In this document: positions 56,487-64,000 of the stretch, one piece after another
Layout: every line of letters starts with the position of its first letter
Numbering within the stretch: the stretch's first letter is position 1
DNA from: Lactobacillus sp. ESL0785
GTDB taxonomy: Bacteria; Bacillota; Bacilli; Lactobacillales; Lactobacillaceae
Direction of reading: 5' to 3'
Length of the DNA stretch: 64,000 bases
Assembly: GCF_029395455.1 (NCBI RefSeq)
Contig: NZ_CP113916.1
Coordinates: forward strand, 806,001-870,000
Program-made: the position numbers and the translations under genes
The notes under the pieces: model-generated
The model's database searches: none
Seen by the model: the letters and a program-made list of their open reading frames with translations, nothing else
What the model was told of the DNA's origin: nothing

Positions 56487-56943
56487 TCTTTTTACCACTT
56501 TCATCAAAAAATAGAAGGTAGATAAAAATCAAAATAATCCCCACTGTGATTGCAGAATCAGCAATGTTAAAGATATTAAAATGAATGAAGTCCACCTGTA
56601 ACATGTCAATAACGTACTTTAAATGAATGCGATCAAGTAAGTTACCGCAAATTCCACCCAAAACAAGGGCAAGTCCCCAGTCAAAGAGACGATTTTTGTA
56701 CTTAGGCTTGAACAAATAAAATAAGCAGACAGCAATTGCAATAATACTAATTAAATAAAACAGCCACATTTGTCCTGTCAAAATGTTCCAAGCCGCACCA
56801 TTATTTTGGACGTAATTAAACGATAAAATACGAGGAATAATATTATGGACTTCACCAATAGCATAGTTACTGCTAATAAATGATTTGAGACTTTGGTCTG
56901 CCAAGACAACTACTAAAGAAATAATTAAATATAAAAATTGCAT
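56479..56943 (-). CDS. lspA: Lipoprotein signal peptidase II
   Basis: The 154-residue membrane protease cleaves the signal peptide of diacylated prolipoproteins. It has four helices, the N-terminal DQSLKSFI, VQNNGAAWNILTG, and both catalytic aspartates in GGICGNLLDRI and FNIFNIADSAITVG. Length is normal. It lies eight bases after fhs and overlaps rluD, so fhs-lspA-rluD-carA-carB are likely one transcript. Confidence 0.95.
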   Translation of the reverse strand: MQFLYLIISLVVVLADQSLKSFISSNYAIGEVHNIIPRILSFNYVQNNGAAWNILTGQMWLFYLISIIAIAVCLFYLFKPKYKNRLFDWGLALVLGGICGNLLDRIHLKYVIDMLQVDFIHFNIFNIADSAITVGIILIFIYLLFFDESGKKND

Positions 56944-56951
56944 AAATAAAT

Positions 56952-58628
56952 TTAGAATAACCCGCTAATTTTACCATTGTTGTCAACATCAATATCCAGT
57001 GCAGCGGGATGCTTAGGTAATCCGGGCATATCTAGAACATGTCCCGTAGTGATTACGATAAACCCGGCACCATTTCTTAAACTTGCACCCTTAACGTGCA
57101 AAGTAAAGTTAGTTGGTGCACCCAATAATTTTTGATTATCGGTAAATGAATACTGTGTTTTAGCAATAATAACTGGTAATTTATCCTTTCCCATCTTTTT
57201 TAATTTTTGGATGTCCTGCTCGGCTTTATCATTATATTCAACATTGGTTGCATGATAAATATTTTGAGCAACTTTAGCGATCTTAGTCTTCACGTCATCG
57301 CTATCTTGATAAGTCGGCGTTAGGTTAGCTGTTTTTGTGTTAGCCAAATCGACAACAGCTTGAGCGGCTGCAATTCCTCCACGTGATCCTTGTTCATGAT
57401 AATCTACAACCTTAGCTGTAATTCCTTGTTCCGCAACCAATTGCTGCAAGAGATCAAGTTCTGCTGGCGAATCACTAGCAAAATGGTTAATCAGTACGAT
57501 TACAGGTATGCCATAATTACGCATGTTGTTCATATGCCGTTCTAAATTTTTAAAACCGCTGCGTAAAGCAGACAGATTTTCGTCATTTAAATTAACAGTT
57601 GAACCTTCAGCTTGATACTTTAAAGCGCGCACGGTTGCAACAACAACACTAACATCTGGTTTTTTATCAAGATGATTGGCAACAAAATCCATAAATTTTT
57701 GGCCGCCAAGGTCACTACCAAATCCAGCTTCAGTTAAAGTATAATCACTCAAATGCAAGGCTAAGTTAGTAGCCATGACCGAATTAGCTCCGTGAGCAAT
57801 ATTAGCAAAAGGCCCCCCATGAACAAGAGCCGGTGTGTGTTCAATTGTTTGTACTAAATTAGGCTTTAGAGCATTAGCAAGTAATGCAGCGATTGCTCCT
57901 TGAAAGCCTAACTCTTTGACATAAACTGGGTGTTCAGTTGTTGTATAACCAACCAGCATATTACCGATGCGCTTTTTCAAGTCGTCAATATCAGTTGCCA
58001 GACATAAAATAGCCATTAATTCATTAGCAACAGTAATTGCAAAGCTTGACTTATGCTCAATACCGTTAAATTTAGAGCCTTGACCAACTGTTATCTGCCG
58101 CAGACTCCGATCATTAACATCAAGCCCACGCTTGAGCACAATCTTTTCAGGATCAAGCTGCAATTCATTTCCTTGATAAATATAATTGTCAACAAGAGCA
58201 GCTAAAGTGTCAATTGCTGCAGTTAGAGCATGCATGTCACCTGTAAAGTGAAGATTAATGTCTTCCATGGGAATAATTTGTGCTTTACCACCACCGGTTG
58301 CACCGCCTTTAAGACCAAAAACAGGTCCCATTGAAGGCTCACGCAACGCAATCATTGTTTTTTGGTGGAGCTGATTATTAAGTGCATCGCCAAGACCAAT
58401 GGTCATTGTTGATTTTCCTTCACCAGCTGGAGTTGGTGAAATTGATGTTACTAAGATTAATTTCCCTAGATGATGATTACTGCGCGCACGTTTAATAGCT
58501 GACCACTTAATCTTAGCTTTATCATTGCCATAAGGTTCAATATCTGTCGTGCTTAAGCCAACTTTAGCGGCAATTTCATTAATTGGTAAAATTTTTGCTT
58601 CCTGAGCAATTTGAATATCTGTTTTCAA
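56952..58628 (-). CDS. fhs: Formate-tetrahydrofolate ligase
   Basis: The 558-residue enzyme makes 10-formyl-tetrahydrofolate from formate, THF and ATP for purine and formyl-Met synthesis. It shows the P-loop [59 protein letters not shown] and a C-terminal GPxG-like end. Length is normal. It is the first gene of the run that goes on to lspA, rluD and the carAB homologues. Confidence 0.96.
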   Translation of the reverse strand: MKTDIQIAQEAKILPINEIAAKVGLSTTDIEPYGNDKAKIKWSAIKRARSNHHLGKLILVTSISPTPAGEGKSTMTIGLGDALNNQLHQKTMIALREPSMGPVFGLKGGATGGGKAQIIPMEDINLHFTGDMHALTAAIDTLAALVDNYIYQGNELQLDPEKIVLKRGLDVNDRSLRQITVGQGSKFNGIEHKSSFAITVANELMAILCLATDIDDLKKRIGNMLVGYTTTEHPVYVKELGFQGAIAALLANALKPNLVQTIEHTPALVHGGPFANIAHGANSVMATNLALHLSDYTLTEAGFGSDLGGQKFMDFVANHLDKKPDVSVVVATVRALKYQAEGSTVNLNDENLSALRSGFKNLERHMNNMRNYGIPVIVLINHFASDSPAELDLLQQLVAEQGITAKVVDYHEQGSRGGIAAAQAVVDLANTKTANLTPTYQDSDDVKTKIAKVAQNIYHATNVEYNDKAEQDIQKLKKMGKDKLPVIIAKTQYSFTDNQKLLGAPTNFTLHVKGASLRNGAGFIVITTGHVLDMPGLPKHPAALDIDVDNNGKISGLF

Positions 58629-58732
58629 TCGGCATACTTCCTTTTGTAAAATATAATTTTAAGTTGTCATTTTTATTACTTGCCGTTTCATTTTAGAATT
58701 TAGGTCCCACCTTTTGCTATAAATCAAATCTC

Positions 58733-58741
58733 ATTATAGCA
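58733..58741 (-). promoter_or_regulatory. Extended -10 promoter of fhs
   Basis: TGCTATAAT on the - strand lies about 105 bases before the fhs start. It predicts a leader of roughly 100 bases in which I see no known riboswitch. Confidence 0.6.
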
Positions 58742-58784
58742 AATTTTTAGCAATAATTTTCTAATTGACTGCAATCTTAATAAA

Positions 58785-58814
58785 GAAAAAGCAAGTGGAT
58801 TAAAATCCACTTGC
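58785..58814 (-). terminator. Terminator upstream of fhs
   Basis: Perfect 10-bp arms GCAAGTGGAT and ATCCACTTGC with a four-base loop and T5 (on the - strand) end the series that starts at the rlmL-type gene. Confidence 0.9.
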
Positions 58815-58826
58815 CGTGATGATTAA

Positions 58827-59165
58827 TTAATAATTTTTGGTAATACGCAGTAAATAATATTTTTCTAACTCAGTAATCTTAATTTCATAAATACAAAGGT
58901 AATGCCATTGCCAAATCATTTGTGGTGCAAAACTAATATTCACTTTTGCTTTAAAGGGCAACTTAAATGCACCGCTGTCCCAATATGAAGTCAAAAACGT
59001 ATAAATTACTAACAATAAGAACAAGCTAGCGATACAAATAGCTGGCCAATTAATTGTCTTAGTACCTTCATAAGCAAAAATTAAACTAAGAAAAAGAACA
59101 ACAAATAGCCAACTAAAATAGGTAATACCTGCTCTACCTAAAACGATAAAATGTTTTTTAGCCAT
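58827..59165 (-). CDS. Small membrane protein of unknown function
   Basis: The 112-residue protein has two membrane helices (about residues 12-32 and 40-62) and a C-terminal soluble part rich in Trp and aromatic residues. I do not recognise the family with confidence; a relation to the EbsA-type membrane proteins of lactic acid bacteria is possible. AAAGGA lies ten bases before ATG. It comes 15 bp after the metallophosphoesterase gene and shares its terminator, so they may work together. Confidence 0.65.
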   Translation of the reverse strand: MAKKHFIVLGRAGITYFSWLFVVLFLSLIFAYEGTKTINWPAICIASLFLLLVIYTFLTSYWDSGAFKLPFKAKVNISFAPQMIWQWHYLCIYEIKITELEKYYLLRITKNY

Positions 59166-59180
59166 TAAATGTAATCCTTT

Positions 59181-60407
59181 CTAATAATTAACACTAGTCG
59201 TAAGATTACTATGATCTGATGTATCATACAAAGTTGCTAAATATTTACTAAACTTGGGATGTTCAGCTACTAATGTCTGATACTCTGGTGAATTATAGAG
59301 TTGCAAAAGTTTTTGTTTTTCAATGTGATTATGACCAGTAAAATAATTATAATTCATATCAAGAAATAGCTGATTAATTTTCTTAGTTAGTGATTGCTTA
59401 CTTGTCGCTTGATCCTTATGCTGAGAGTTACCGGTGAGGTTACGTAACTGAATTTGTTTTAAATATTCATGAAAATGCATCAAAATTTGATTATTTTGCT
59501 CATCTGTTGAAATATATGGCCGCATATCAAATACTTGCCGCTTGTAGCTTACACTAGCAGCTGATAATTGAACTACGCCATAAGCTTGATCATATGAACA
59601 AAAACTGGAAGTAACAATTTCAATTGTTGGTATTGTGTCAACAGGACCAATAATATTTTGGGCATGAATATGACCAGAAAATGCCAGCTTAATATCATAT
59701 TCTTGGCATAATTGTCGCAAAATCGGGGCATTATTTAAAACAAAGCCCCGATTAACAGCCGAATTATGAGCGTACAAATTATGATGCATAAACAACAACG
59801 GTCGTAAATGGTGTTGTTGCGCATAAACCAATTGCTTTTTTAACCATTTAACTTGTGCCGCGCTAATTTGCCCTTCAGTTGCTGGGGTATGGAAACTTTC
59901 GTGATTGTGATAAATATTAGAATCAAGCAGAAGCAATAGATATTGCGGATTAAGCTGCACACTATACGCTAACGAACTAGGATCCTGATTCAGACTACAA
60001 TTATACGAAGTTTGAAACAAATCATGCCACTTTTGCGGACTAATTTGTTTAGTTAGATATTGTTTGTTACCGATAAATTTTCGCGCCCAACCATCATAAA
60101 TGTCATGATTACCGGGTAGAACCAGTAATTTAGTTTCAGTTAAATCGCTAAAAATTTCATTAAATTTAACTGCTGAAATCAACTCACCGTTAAAAGTAAC
60201 GTCGCCAGTAACAATAATTGCAGCAGGCTTTTTTTCATTAGCCATTTTGCAGAAAGCCCGTAATGCTGTTTCTTGATAAAAAAGATCCTTGCCCTGACTT
60301 GTATTTTGCATCCGTATAAAAGCTGCACCATCGTCATGAAGGCTGTCAGCAATTAAATGAGTGTCAGTAATTATCCAAATCTCTGGATTTAACTTAGGTG
60401 TAATCAT
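59181..60407 (-). CDS. Metallophosphoesterase
   Basis: The 408-residue protein has the calcineurin-like metal motifs WIITDTHLIAD, VTGDVTFNG, LPGNHDIYDG, MHHNLYAH and FSGHIHAQN. The C-terminal 120 residues are helical and have no known motif. No clear signal peptide is seen. The substrate is unknown; the family covers nucleotide and phosphodiester hydrolases. Its start overlaps the stop of the methyltransferase gene by four bases (ATGA), indicating translational coupling. Confidence 0.82.
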   Translation of the reverse strand: MITPKLNPEIWIITDTHLIADSLHDDGAAFIRMQNTSQGKDLFYQETALRAFCKMANEKKPAAIIVTGDVTFNGELISAVKFNEIFSDLTETKLLVLPGNHDIYDGWARKFIGNKQYLTKQISPQKWHDLFQTSYNCSLNQDPSSLAYSVQLNPQYLLLLLDSNIYHNHESFHTPATEGQISAAQVKWLKKQLVYAQQHHLRPLLFMHHNLYAHNSAVNRGFVLNNAPILRQLCQEYDIKLAFSGHIHAQNIIGPVDTIPTIEIVTSSFCSYDQAYGVVQLSAASVSYKRQVFDMRPYISTDEQNNQILMHFHEYLKQIQLRNLTGNSQHKDQATSKQSLTKKINQLFLDMNYNYFTGHNHIEKQKLLQLYNSPEYQTLVAEHPKFSKYLATLYDTSDHSNLTTSVNY

Positions 60408-61528
60408 TTTTTATTTGCCCAATATTGATAAAAGTCAACCCGTAAATTACCGTTAAATAACTTACGTTTCTTAGTTGAACGTTTACCAAAACATTTTTCA
60501 AAATTCGGATCACCAACTAAGTAATATTGACTAAAGCTATCATATTTGCGGAAAACGTCACCCATTTGCTTGTATAAGTCTTCAGCGGATTCGCGGTCTT
60601 TCAAACGTTTACCATAAGGTGGATTAGCAATGATAATACCGTTTTCTAAATCCGTTGAAAAATCCTTAACTGCTACTTGCTTGAAAGTGATATCCTGCAA
60701 GACGCCAGCATTATGCGCATTTAACTTAGCAATTTCTAAAATTGATTGGTCAATGTCACTAGCCCAAATTGGCTGCTCAAGTGGTTTGACTTGGGTTTTA
60801 GCTTCTGCTACAGCCGCTTCATGTAAATTGGCATCAAACCAATCAAAGCCATCAAAGGCAAACTTCCGCCAAGTACCTGGTGCAATGTTTTTAGCAATTA
60901 ATGCCGCTTCAATTGCTAGTGTTCCTGATCCTGTCATCGGATCAATTAACGGATGAGTACCATCATAAGGGGTTAATTTGATTAAACTAGCCGCAAAATT
61001 TTCCTTTAAAGGTGCGCCCCCGTGTTCAATCCGATAACCACGCTTAAAGAGACTAGCACCAGTTGTATCTAGTGACACGCGTGCCGTATCCTTATAAATA
61101 TGGATGTCTAACGGATATTCATGACCACTTTCTGGTAAAAATCCGCGGCGGTGGTATTGATCAGACATTTTGTTGACAATGGCCTTTTTGACAATTGACT
61201 GAATACCCGGTTCAGAATGCAATTTCGATCTAACAGAGCGGCCTTGTACTGGAAATTTGGCATCAATTGGTAATAGTTCAGCCCAATCAAAATCGTAGAC
61301 TTGATTATAAAGGGTATCAAAATCCGGTGCTTTAAATTCTTTTAGTAAAATTTTGACCCGATCAGCTGTCCGCAGCCACAGATTAGTTTTTACGATATCT
61401 GATTGGTCACCTTTAAAGAAAACACGGCCATTTTCAGTTTGCGTGTCATAACCTAAAGATTGTAATTCCTTAGCAACTACGCTTTCAAAACCAGCACCCA
61501 TTGTTGTGTAAAGTTGATATTGTTTCAT
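60404..61528 (-). CDS. THUMP-domain RNA methyltransferase (RlmL N-terminal / YpsC type)
   Basis: The 374-residue protein has an N-terminal THUMP domain (GAGFESVVAKELQSLGYDT at the start) and a Rossmann methyltransferase domain with PLIDPMTGSGTLAIEAALIAKN and the catalytic IIANPPYGKRL. These N2-guanine methyltransferases act on 23S rRNA (position 2445 in E. coli RlmL). The neighbours rnpB, gpsB, ypsA, recU and pbp1A are those of Bacillus ypsC, which supports the assignment. Confidence 0.9.
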   Translation of the reverse strand: MKQYQLYTTMGAGFESVVAKELQSLGYDTQTENGRVFFKGDQSDIVKTNLWLRTADRVKILLKEFKAPDFDTLYNQVYDFDWAELLPIDAKFPVQGRSVRSKLHSEPGIQSIVKKAIVNKMSDQYHRRGFLPESGHEYPLDIHIYKDTARVSLDTTGASLFKRGYRIEHGGAPLKENFAASLIKLTPYDGTHPLIDPMTGSGTLAIEAALIAKNIAPGTWRKFAFDGFDWFDANLHEAAVAEAKTQVKPLEQPIWASDIDQSILEIAKLNAHNAGVLQDITFKQVAVKDFSTDLENGIIIANPPYGKRLKDRESAEDLYKQMGDVFRKYDSFSQYYLVGDPNFEKCFGKRSTKKRKLFNGNLRVDFYQYWANKK

Positions 61529-61548
61529 AATTAACTCTTTTCATTTCT

Positions 61549-61585
61549 TAAAAAAAGCGTTGAGCTCTTTGAAAAGCTCAACGCT
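61549..61585 (-). terminator. Terminator of rnpB
   Basis: Perfect 11-bp arms AGCGTTGAGCT and AGCTCAACGCT with an eight-base loop and a T7 tract on the - strand. Confidence 0.9.
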
Positions 61586-61591
61586 GCCAGT

Positions 61592-61963
61592 GCAAATTTT
61601 TATAAGCCACGTTCTGTTCCAGTAATTTTGGCAAAATCACCTTCAGCAGCCATCTATCTTTACTATTAAAGTAATCCAACCTTTAGTTCAATTTCTTAGG
61701 TTGAGACGCCCCCACCAAATTTGGGTTGCACACTCGCAGGGTTTACCTCGTTCCACCAGTAGTGTTTCCACTGCTGCTTCGTCACTGTGGCACTTTTCAG
61801 GATAGTTATGCATATCAAACGACTTAGCACTTTTTCCGCCGTAATTAAAAATTCTTCAGCTTATTGGGCTAAATACGAGCACTACAAGCATCGCAGCTTG
61901 TGCGTGCGTGGACTTTCCTCAGCTTGATCTTAGTCAAACCGCGACTGCTCAAAATTCACACTA
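61592..61963 (-). ncRNA. rnpB: RNase P RNA (class B)
   Basis: On the - strand the conserved P4 region GAGGAAAGTCCACGC (61906-61920) stands near the 5' end and ACAGAACGTGGCTTAT (61600-61615) near the 3' end; they pair to form the P4 catalytic core. Size (about 370 nt) and position between the YpsC-type gene and gpsB match Firmicutes. It is the ribozyme that removes the 5' leader of tRNA precursors. Ends are approximate, set from the promoter and terminator. Confidence 0.95.
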
Positions 61964-61969
61964 AAAAAG

Positions 61970-61998
61970 ATTATACCAAAATAATTTACTTTTGTAAC
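61970..61998 (-). promoter_or_regulatory. Promoter of rnpB
   Basis: On the - strand GTTACA and TATAAT are 17 bases apart, with TGG before the -10. It overlaps the 3' end of gpsB and would start transcription near 61963. Confidence 0.75.
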
Positions 61999-62423
61999 CC
62001 ATAAACTCGCTGTTCCAAATTATAGACTTTGCGTTCTAGCGATGAAATCCGCTGAATAATCGCCATATTAGTTGAACTTTCAGCGTCAGGTTCACTAGCA
62101 AAATCCGTAAAATCATGGGTTCTACTGCTGCTTGGCGTATAAGTGCGAATAGTATCTTGATCTTGCTGATTTTGCGTAGGTGCTACCTCAATTTTAGCAG
62201 TATTACTTGCTGCTTTCTTTTTTTGATCAGAAATTAATTCGCCTTGTAATTTACCTAATTGACCGTACAAGTCTTCAATAATTTGCTCGAATGTGTCATA
62301 ATCAGCAATTACTTTGTCTAAAAATGCGTCGACTTCATCAGGATCAATACCTTTAACTTTGGTTCTAAACTGTTTTTTTAAAATATCCTGTGTGGATAAT
62401 TGAATATCATTTAAATCTGCCAT
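61986..62423 (-). CDS. gpsB: Cell-division protein GpsB
   Basis: The 145-residue DivIVA-like protein links cell-wall synthesis at septum and periphery and binds PBP1. It has the DivIVA membrane-binding domain (LSTQDILKKQFRTKVKGIDPDEVDAFLDKVIADYDTFE), a coiled coil, a variable linker and a short trimerising C-terminal helix (SSLERKVYNLEQRVYGL). The start at 62423 follows AAAGGAG; the extra 11 residues from 62456 are not family-like. Its PBP partner gene begins at 63776. Confidence 0.93.
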   Translation of the reverse strand: MADLNDIQLSTQDILKKQFRTKVKGIDPDEVDAFLDKVIADYDTFEQIIEDLYGQLGKLQGELISDQKKKAASNTAKIEVAPTQNQQDQDTIRTYTPSSSRTHDFTDFASEPDAESSTNMAIIQRISSLERKVYNLEQRVYGLQK

Positions 62424-62454
62424 TATGATGACAACTCCTTTATCATACACCTTC

Positions 62455-62463
62455 ATTTTAGCA
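62455..62463 (-). promoter_or_regulatory. Extended -10 of gpsB
   Basis: On the - strand TTTTTGCTAAAAT gives TGCTAAAAT 32 bases before the start codon. Confidence 0.5.
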
Positions 62464-62514
62464 AAAATAACGCGCTCTTAAAACCAAAATTACAACTTTA
62501 GGGAAAGTTTAAAA

Positions 62515-63084
62515 TTATTCAGAAAATTTATTTTCAGTCATATTTTCTTGATACTCTGTTGCGGCATCTTGTAAATCATAAAAATCAATTAATTCTAGCG
62601 GATAATCCTTGGTTTCTTGATATTTTTTAATTAAATTATAGTCAAACTTGGGTTTACCCGGATTTTCTGAATCGTAAATCATTAATGCCTTATCTGTATG
62701 TAGCAGCATAAAATTTTGATAATTACGCAGTTGCACTGGACTTTGATAAGGCTGATTTGAAGTTGAAGCAAAAAAATCAGCTTGTTCTTTCATATTAAGG
62801 AAGCGATCTTGATTAGCTTCATTCCAGCGCTTAGCAAATCCTTCGTAGGGAGTAATGATTGATACGTGTAGCGGATAAGTATTACGCAATTCTATTGCGA
62901 CCTCACTTGCCCACTGTTCAACGCCTAGATTAGCACCGGTAATTACCCAATCAAGCTGCCCATCTTCTAACTGTGCTGTCATCCGCTTTTTAAGAACTAG
63001 TTTAATAATTTTAATTTTCGGGTCTTTATTGCCAAAAGTATTCAATTCATAATTACGATATCCAGTAATCCATAATCGTTGCAT
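62515..63084 (-). CDS. ypsA: DUF1273 family protein YpsA
   Basis: The 189-residue protein has the SLOG (Rossmann-like) fold. It begins LWITGYRNYELNTFG and has the glycine/acid motifs DWVITGANLGVEQWASEVAIEL and LHTDKALMIYDSENPGKPKFDY. YpsA is tied to cell division in Bacillus and staphylococci and may bind a nucleotide. It lies between gpsB and divergent recU, the conserved order. AAGGAG lies 13 bases before ATG. Confidence 0.9.
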   Translation of the reverse strand: MQRLWITGYRNYELNTFGNKDPKIKIIKLVLKKRMTAQLEDGQLDWVITGANLGVEQWASEVAIELRNTYPLHVSIITPYEGFAKRWNEANQDRFLNMKEQADFFASTSNQPYQSPVQLRNYQNFMLLHTDKALMIYDSENPGKPKFDYNLIKKYQETKDYPLELIDFYDLQDAATEYQENMTENKFSE

Positions 63085-63105
63085 AGTGAAATAGGTGGCT
63101 CCTTA

Positions 63106-63134
63106 TTCAAAAATTTTTCCTTTATTGCTATAAT
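63106..63134 (+). promoter_or_regulatory. Promoter of recU-pbp1A
   Basis: TTCAAA and TATAAT are 17 bases apart, with TGC before the -10, in the short gap between ypsA and recU. Confidence 0.7.
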
Positions 63135-63153
63135 GCTAGCAGGAGTGAGATTG

Positions 63154-63789
63154 ATGGTCAAATATCCAAGCGGTAGTTTAGCTGCATTTCGTAAATCAAC
63201 CGAGGAATCTAAAATTCGTAAAAATTTTCATCATCAAAAGAATGTTAATTTTTCTGGACGTGGGATGACTCTTGAACAAATGATTAACGAGTCAAATAAA
63301 TATTATCGCTTAAAAGAAATTGCGGTTGTTCACAAGAAGCCAACCCCAATTCAAATTGTTAAAGTTGATTATCCTAAACGTTCAAGGGCTGTTATTCGTG
63401 AAGCATATTTTCGCCAAGAGTCCACAACGGATTATAATGGTGTATATCGAGGTTATTATCTAGACTTTGAGGCCAAAGAAACGAAGAACAAAACTAACTT
63501 TCCCTTAAAGAATTTTCATGAACACCAAATAGTTCATTTAGCGGAATGCTTAAAGCAAAAAGGTATTTGCTTTACGATTATTGGCTTTACAAGTTTGAAG
63601 CGGTATTTTGTTACCCCGGCTAGTTTTATCATTAAAGCATGGTGGACCAAGGATAAAAGTTCAGTGACTTTACCCGAGGTGGAAAAATGGTCAGTTGAAA
63701 TAAAGAGTGGCTTTCAGCCAACTTTACCTTATTTAATTGCAGTTGATTGTTTTATTGCAGATAGGAAAATGAATAATGACAAACAGTAA
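63154..63789 (+). CDS. recU: Holliday junction resolvase RecU
   Basis: The 211-residue nuclease cuts Holliday junctions and works with RuvAB in Gram-positives. It starts MVKYPSGSLA and shows FSGRGMTLEQMINESNKYY, the active-site region STTDYNGVYRGYYLDFEAKET (Asp, Glu, Lys) and FPLKNFHEHQIVHL. The ATG at 63154 follows AGGAGTGAG; the longer frame from 63079 crosses the promoter. It overlaps pbp1A by 14 bp, the usual pairing. Confidence 0.95.
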   Translation: MVKYPSGSLAAFRKSTEESKIRKNFHHQKNVNFSGRGMTLEQMINESNKYYRLKEIAVVHKKPTPIQIVKVDYPKRSRAVIREAYFRQESTTDYNGVYRGYYLDFEAKETKNKTNFPLKNFHEHQIVHLAECLKQKGICFTIIGFTSLKRYFVTPASFIIKAWWTKDKSSVTLPEVEKWSVEIKSGFQPTLPYLIAVDCFIADRKMNNDKQ

Positions 63790-64000
63790 TTATAATTCAA
63801 ATAATCAGCACCAATCGCGTAAGGAGTATCGACAAAAGCAACCAAAACCTTTATGGCGGCGAATTATTAAGTGGTGCTTTTTAACCGCATTTTTATTAGT
63901 GGTTTTTGGTATCGGTCTTTTTGCTTATTATGCCAAAAGCGCACCTAATATCAGTCAAACCCAGCTTGAAAGCGGCGGTTCGTCGGGACTATATACAACT
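63776..64000 (+). CDS. pbp1A: Class A penicillin-binding protein 1A, 5' end (cut by window)
   Basis: The first 75 codons are present: a polar, Asn/Gln-rich cytoplasmic tail, a basic stretch KPLWRRIIKW, one membrane helix (about residues 33-53) and the start of the outer part with YAKSAPNISQTQLES, typical just before the transglycosylase domain. The catalytic domains are outside the window. The overlap with recU and the nearby gpsB support the call. Confidence 0.88.
   Translation, partial: MTNSNYNSNNQHQSRKEYRQKQPKPLWRRIIKWCFLTAFLLVVFGIGLFAYYAKSAPNISQTQLESGGSSGLYTT

Noticed and set aside
58629..58732. T-box-like GGTGGGACC in the fhs leader
   Set aside because: The leader is only about 100 bases, has no Stem I or specifier loop and no terminator hairpin. 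The match is short, so chance is the better explanation.
1..64000. CRISPR arrays, insertion sequences, tRNA or rRNA genes
   Set aside because: I found no regularly spaced repeats, transposase frames, tRNA cloverleaf runs or rRNA segments. A dedicated tRNA and IS search would be needed to exclude short relics.

Overview
The window is a 64 kb piece of a low-GC Firmicutes chromosome. Gene content, gene order and protein sequences fit Lactobacillaceae, most likely Lactobacillus sensu stricto; I did not resolve the species. Nearly everything is housekeeping. I see no prophage, insertion sequence, CRISPR array, tRNA or rRNA operon.

Layout. From 1 to 44.4 kb almost all genes run on the + strand: obgE (3' end), an OatA-like acyltransferase, rnz, SDR, LapA-like, rpmF, a 5'-nucleotidase, dnaE, pfkA-pyk, cvfB-xerD-ribT-scpA-scpB-rluB, an FMN riboswitch with ribU, a LysM protein, cmk, rpsA, der, hup, a TPR protein, cca, degV-yozE-rbgA-rnhB-dprA-topA, trmFO-xerC-hslV-hslU, an aldose epimerase-like gene, parE-parC, a LysR regulator and ppaC. 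Only a DUF2929 gene, a hemolysin III gene and plsY point the other way. From 47.2 kb most genes run on the - strand: NUDIX, degV, marR, carB-like, carA-like, rluD, lspA, fhs, a small membrane protein, a metallophosphoesterase, an RlmL-type methyltransferase, rnpB, gpsB and ypsA. The + exceptions are rqcH and recU-pbp1A.

The strand switch falls in a 1.17 kb AT-rich gene-free stretch (44872-46045). That stretch holds a near-canonical dif site at 45290-45317, so the window very probably spans the replication terminus. Both classical dif recombinases (XerD, XerC) and both topoisomerase IV subunits are in the same window. A third, XerS-like recombinase lies about 730 bp from dif.

The most unusual genes are full-length, uninterrupted carA and carB homologues directly after fhs-lspA-rluD. 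The CarA-like protein lacks the glutaminase cysteine and histidine. The CarB-like protein lacks the glycine-rich loops and metal-ligand residues of both ATP-grasp halves. The C-terminal MGS-type allosteric domain is much better kept. They look like a catalytically dead carbamoyl-phosphate synthetase retained for another role, or one at the start of decay, at the usual Firmicutes position of the pyr operon.

Other signals include a cre-like site upstream of pfkA-pyk, a nested hairpin leader before cca, a hairpin between the Shine-Dalgarno and start codon of cmk, palindromes in the hup leader, and a Gly at the acidic quinolone-contact position of ParC. ribT without rib biosynthesis genes nearby, plus the riboswitch-controlled transporter RibU, suggest reliance on imported riboflavin.
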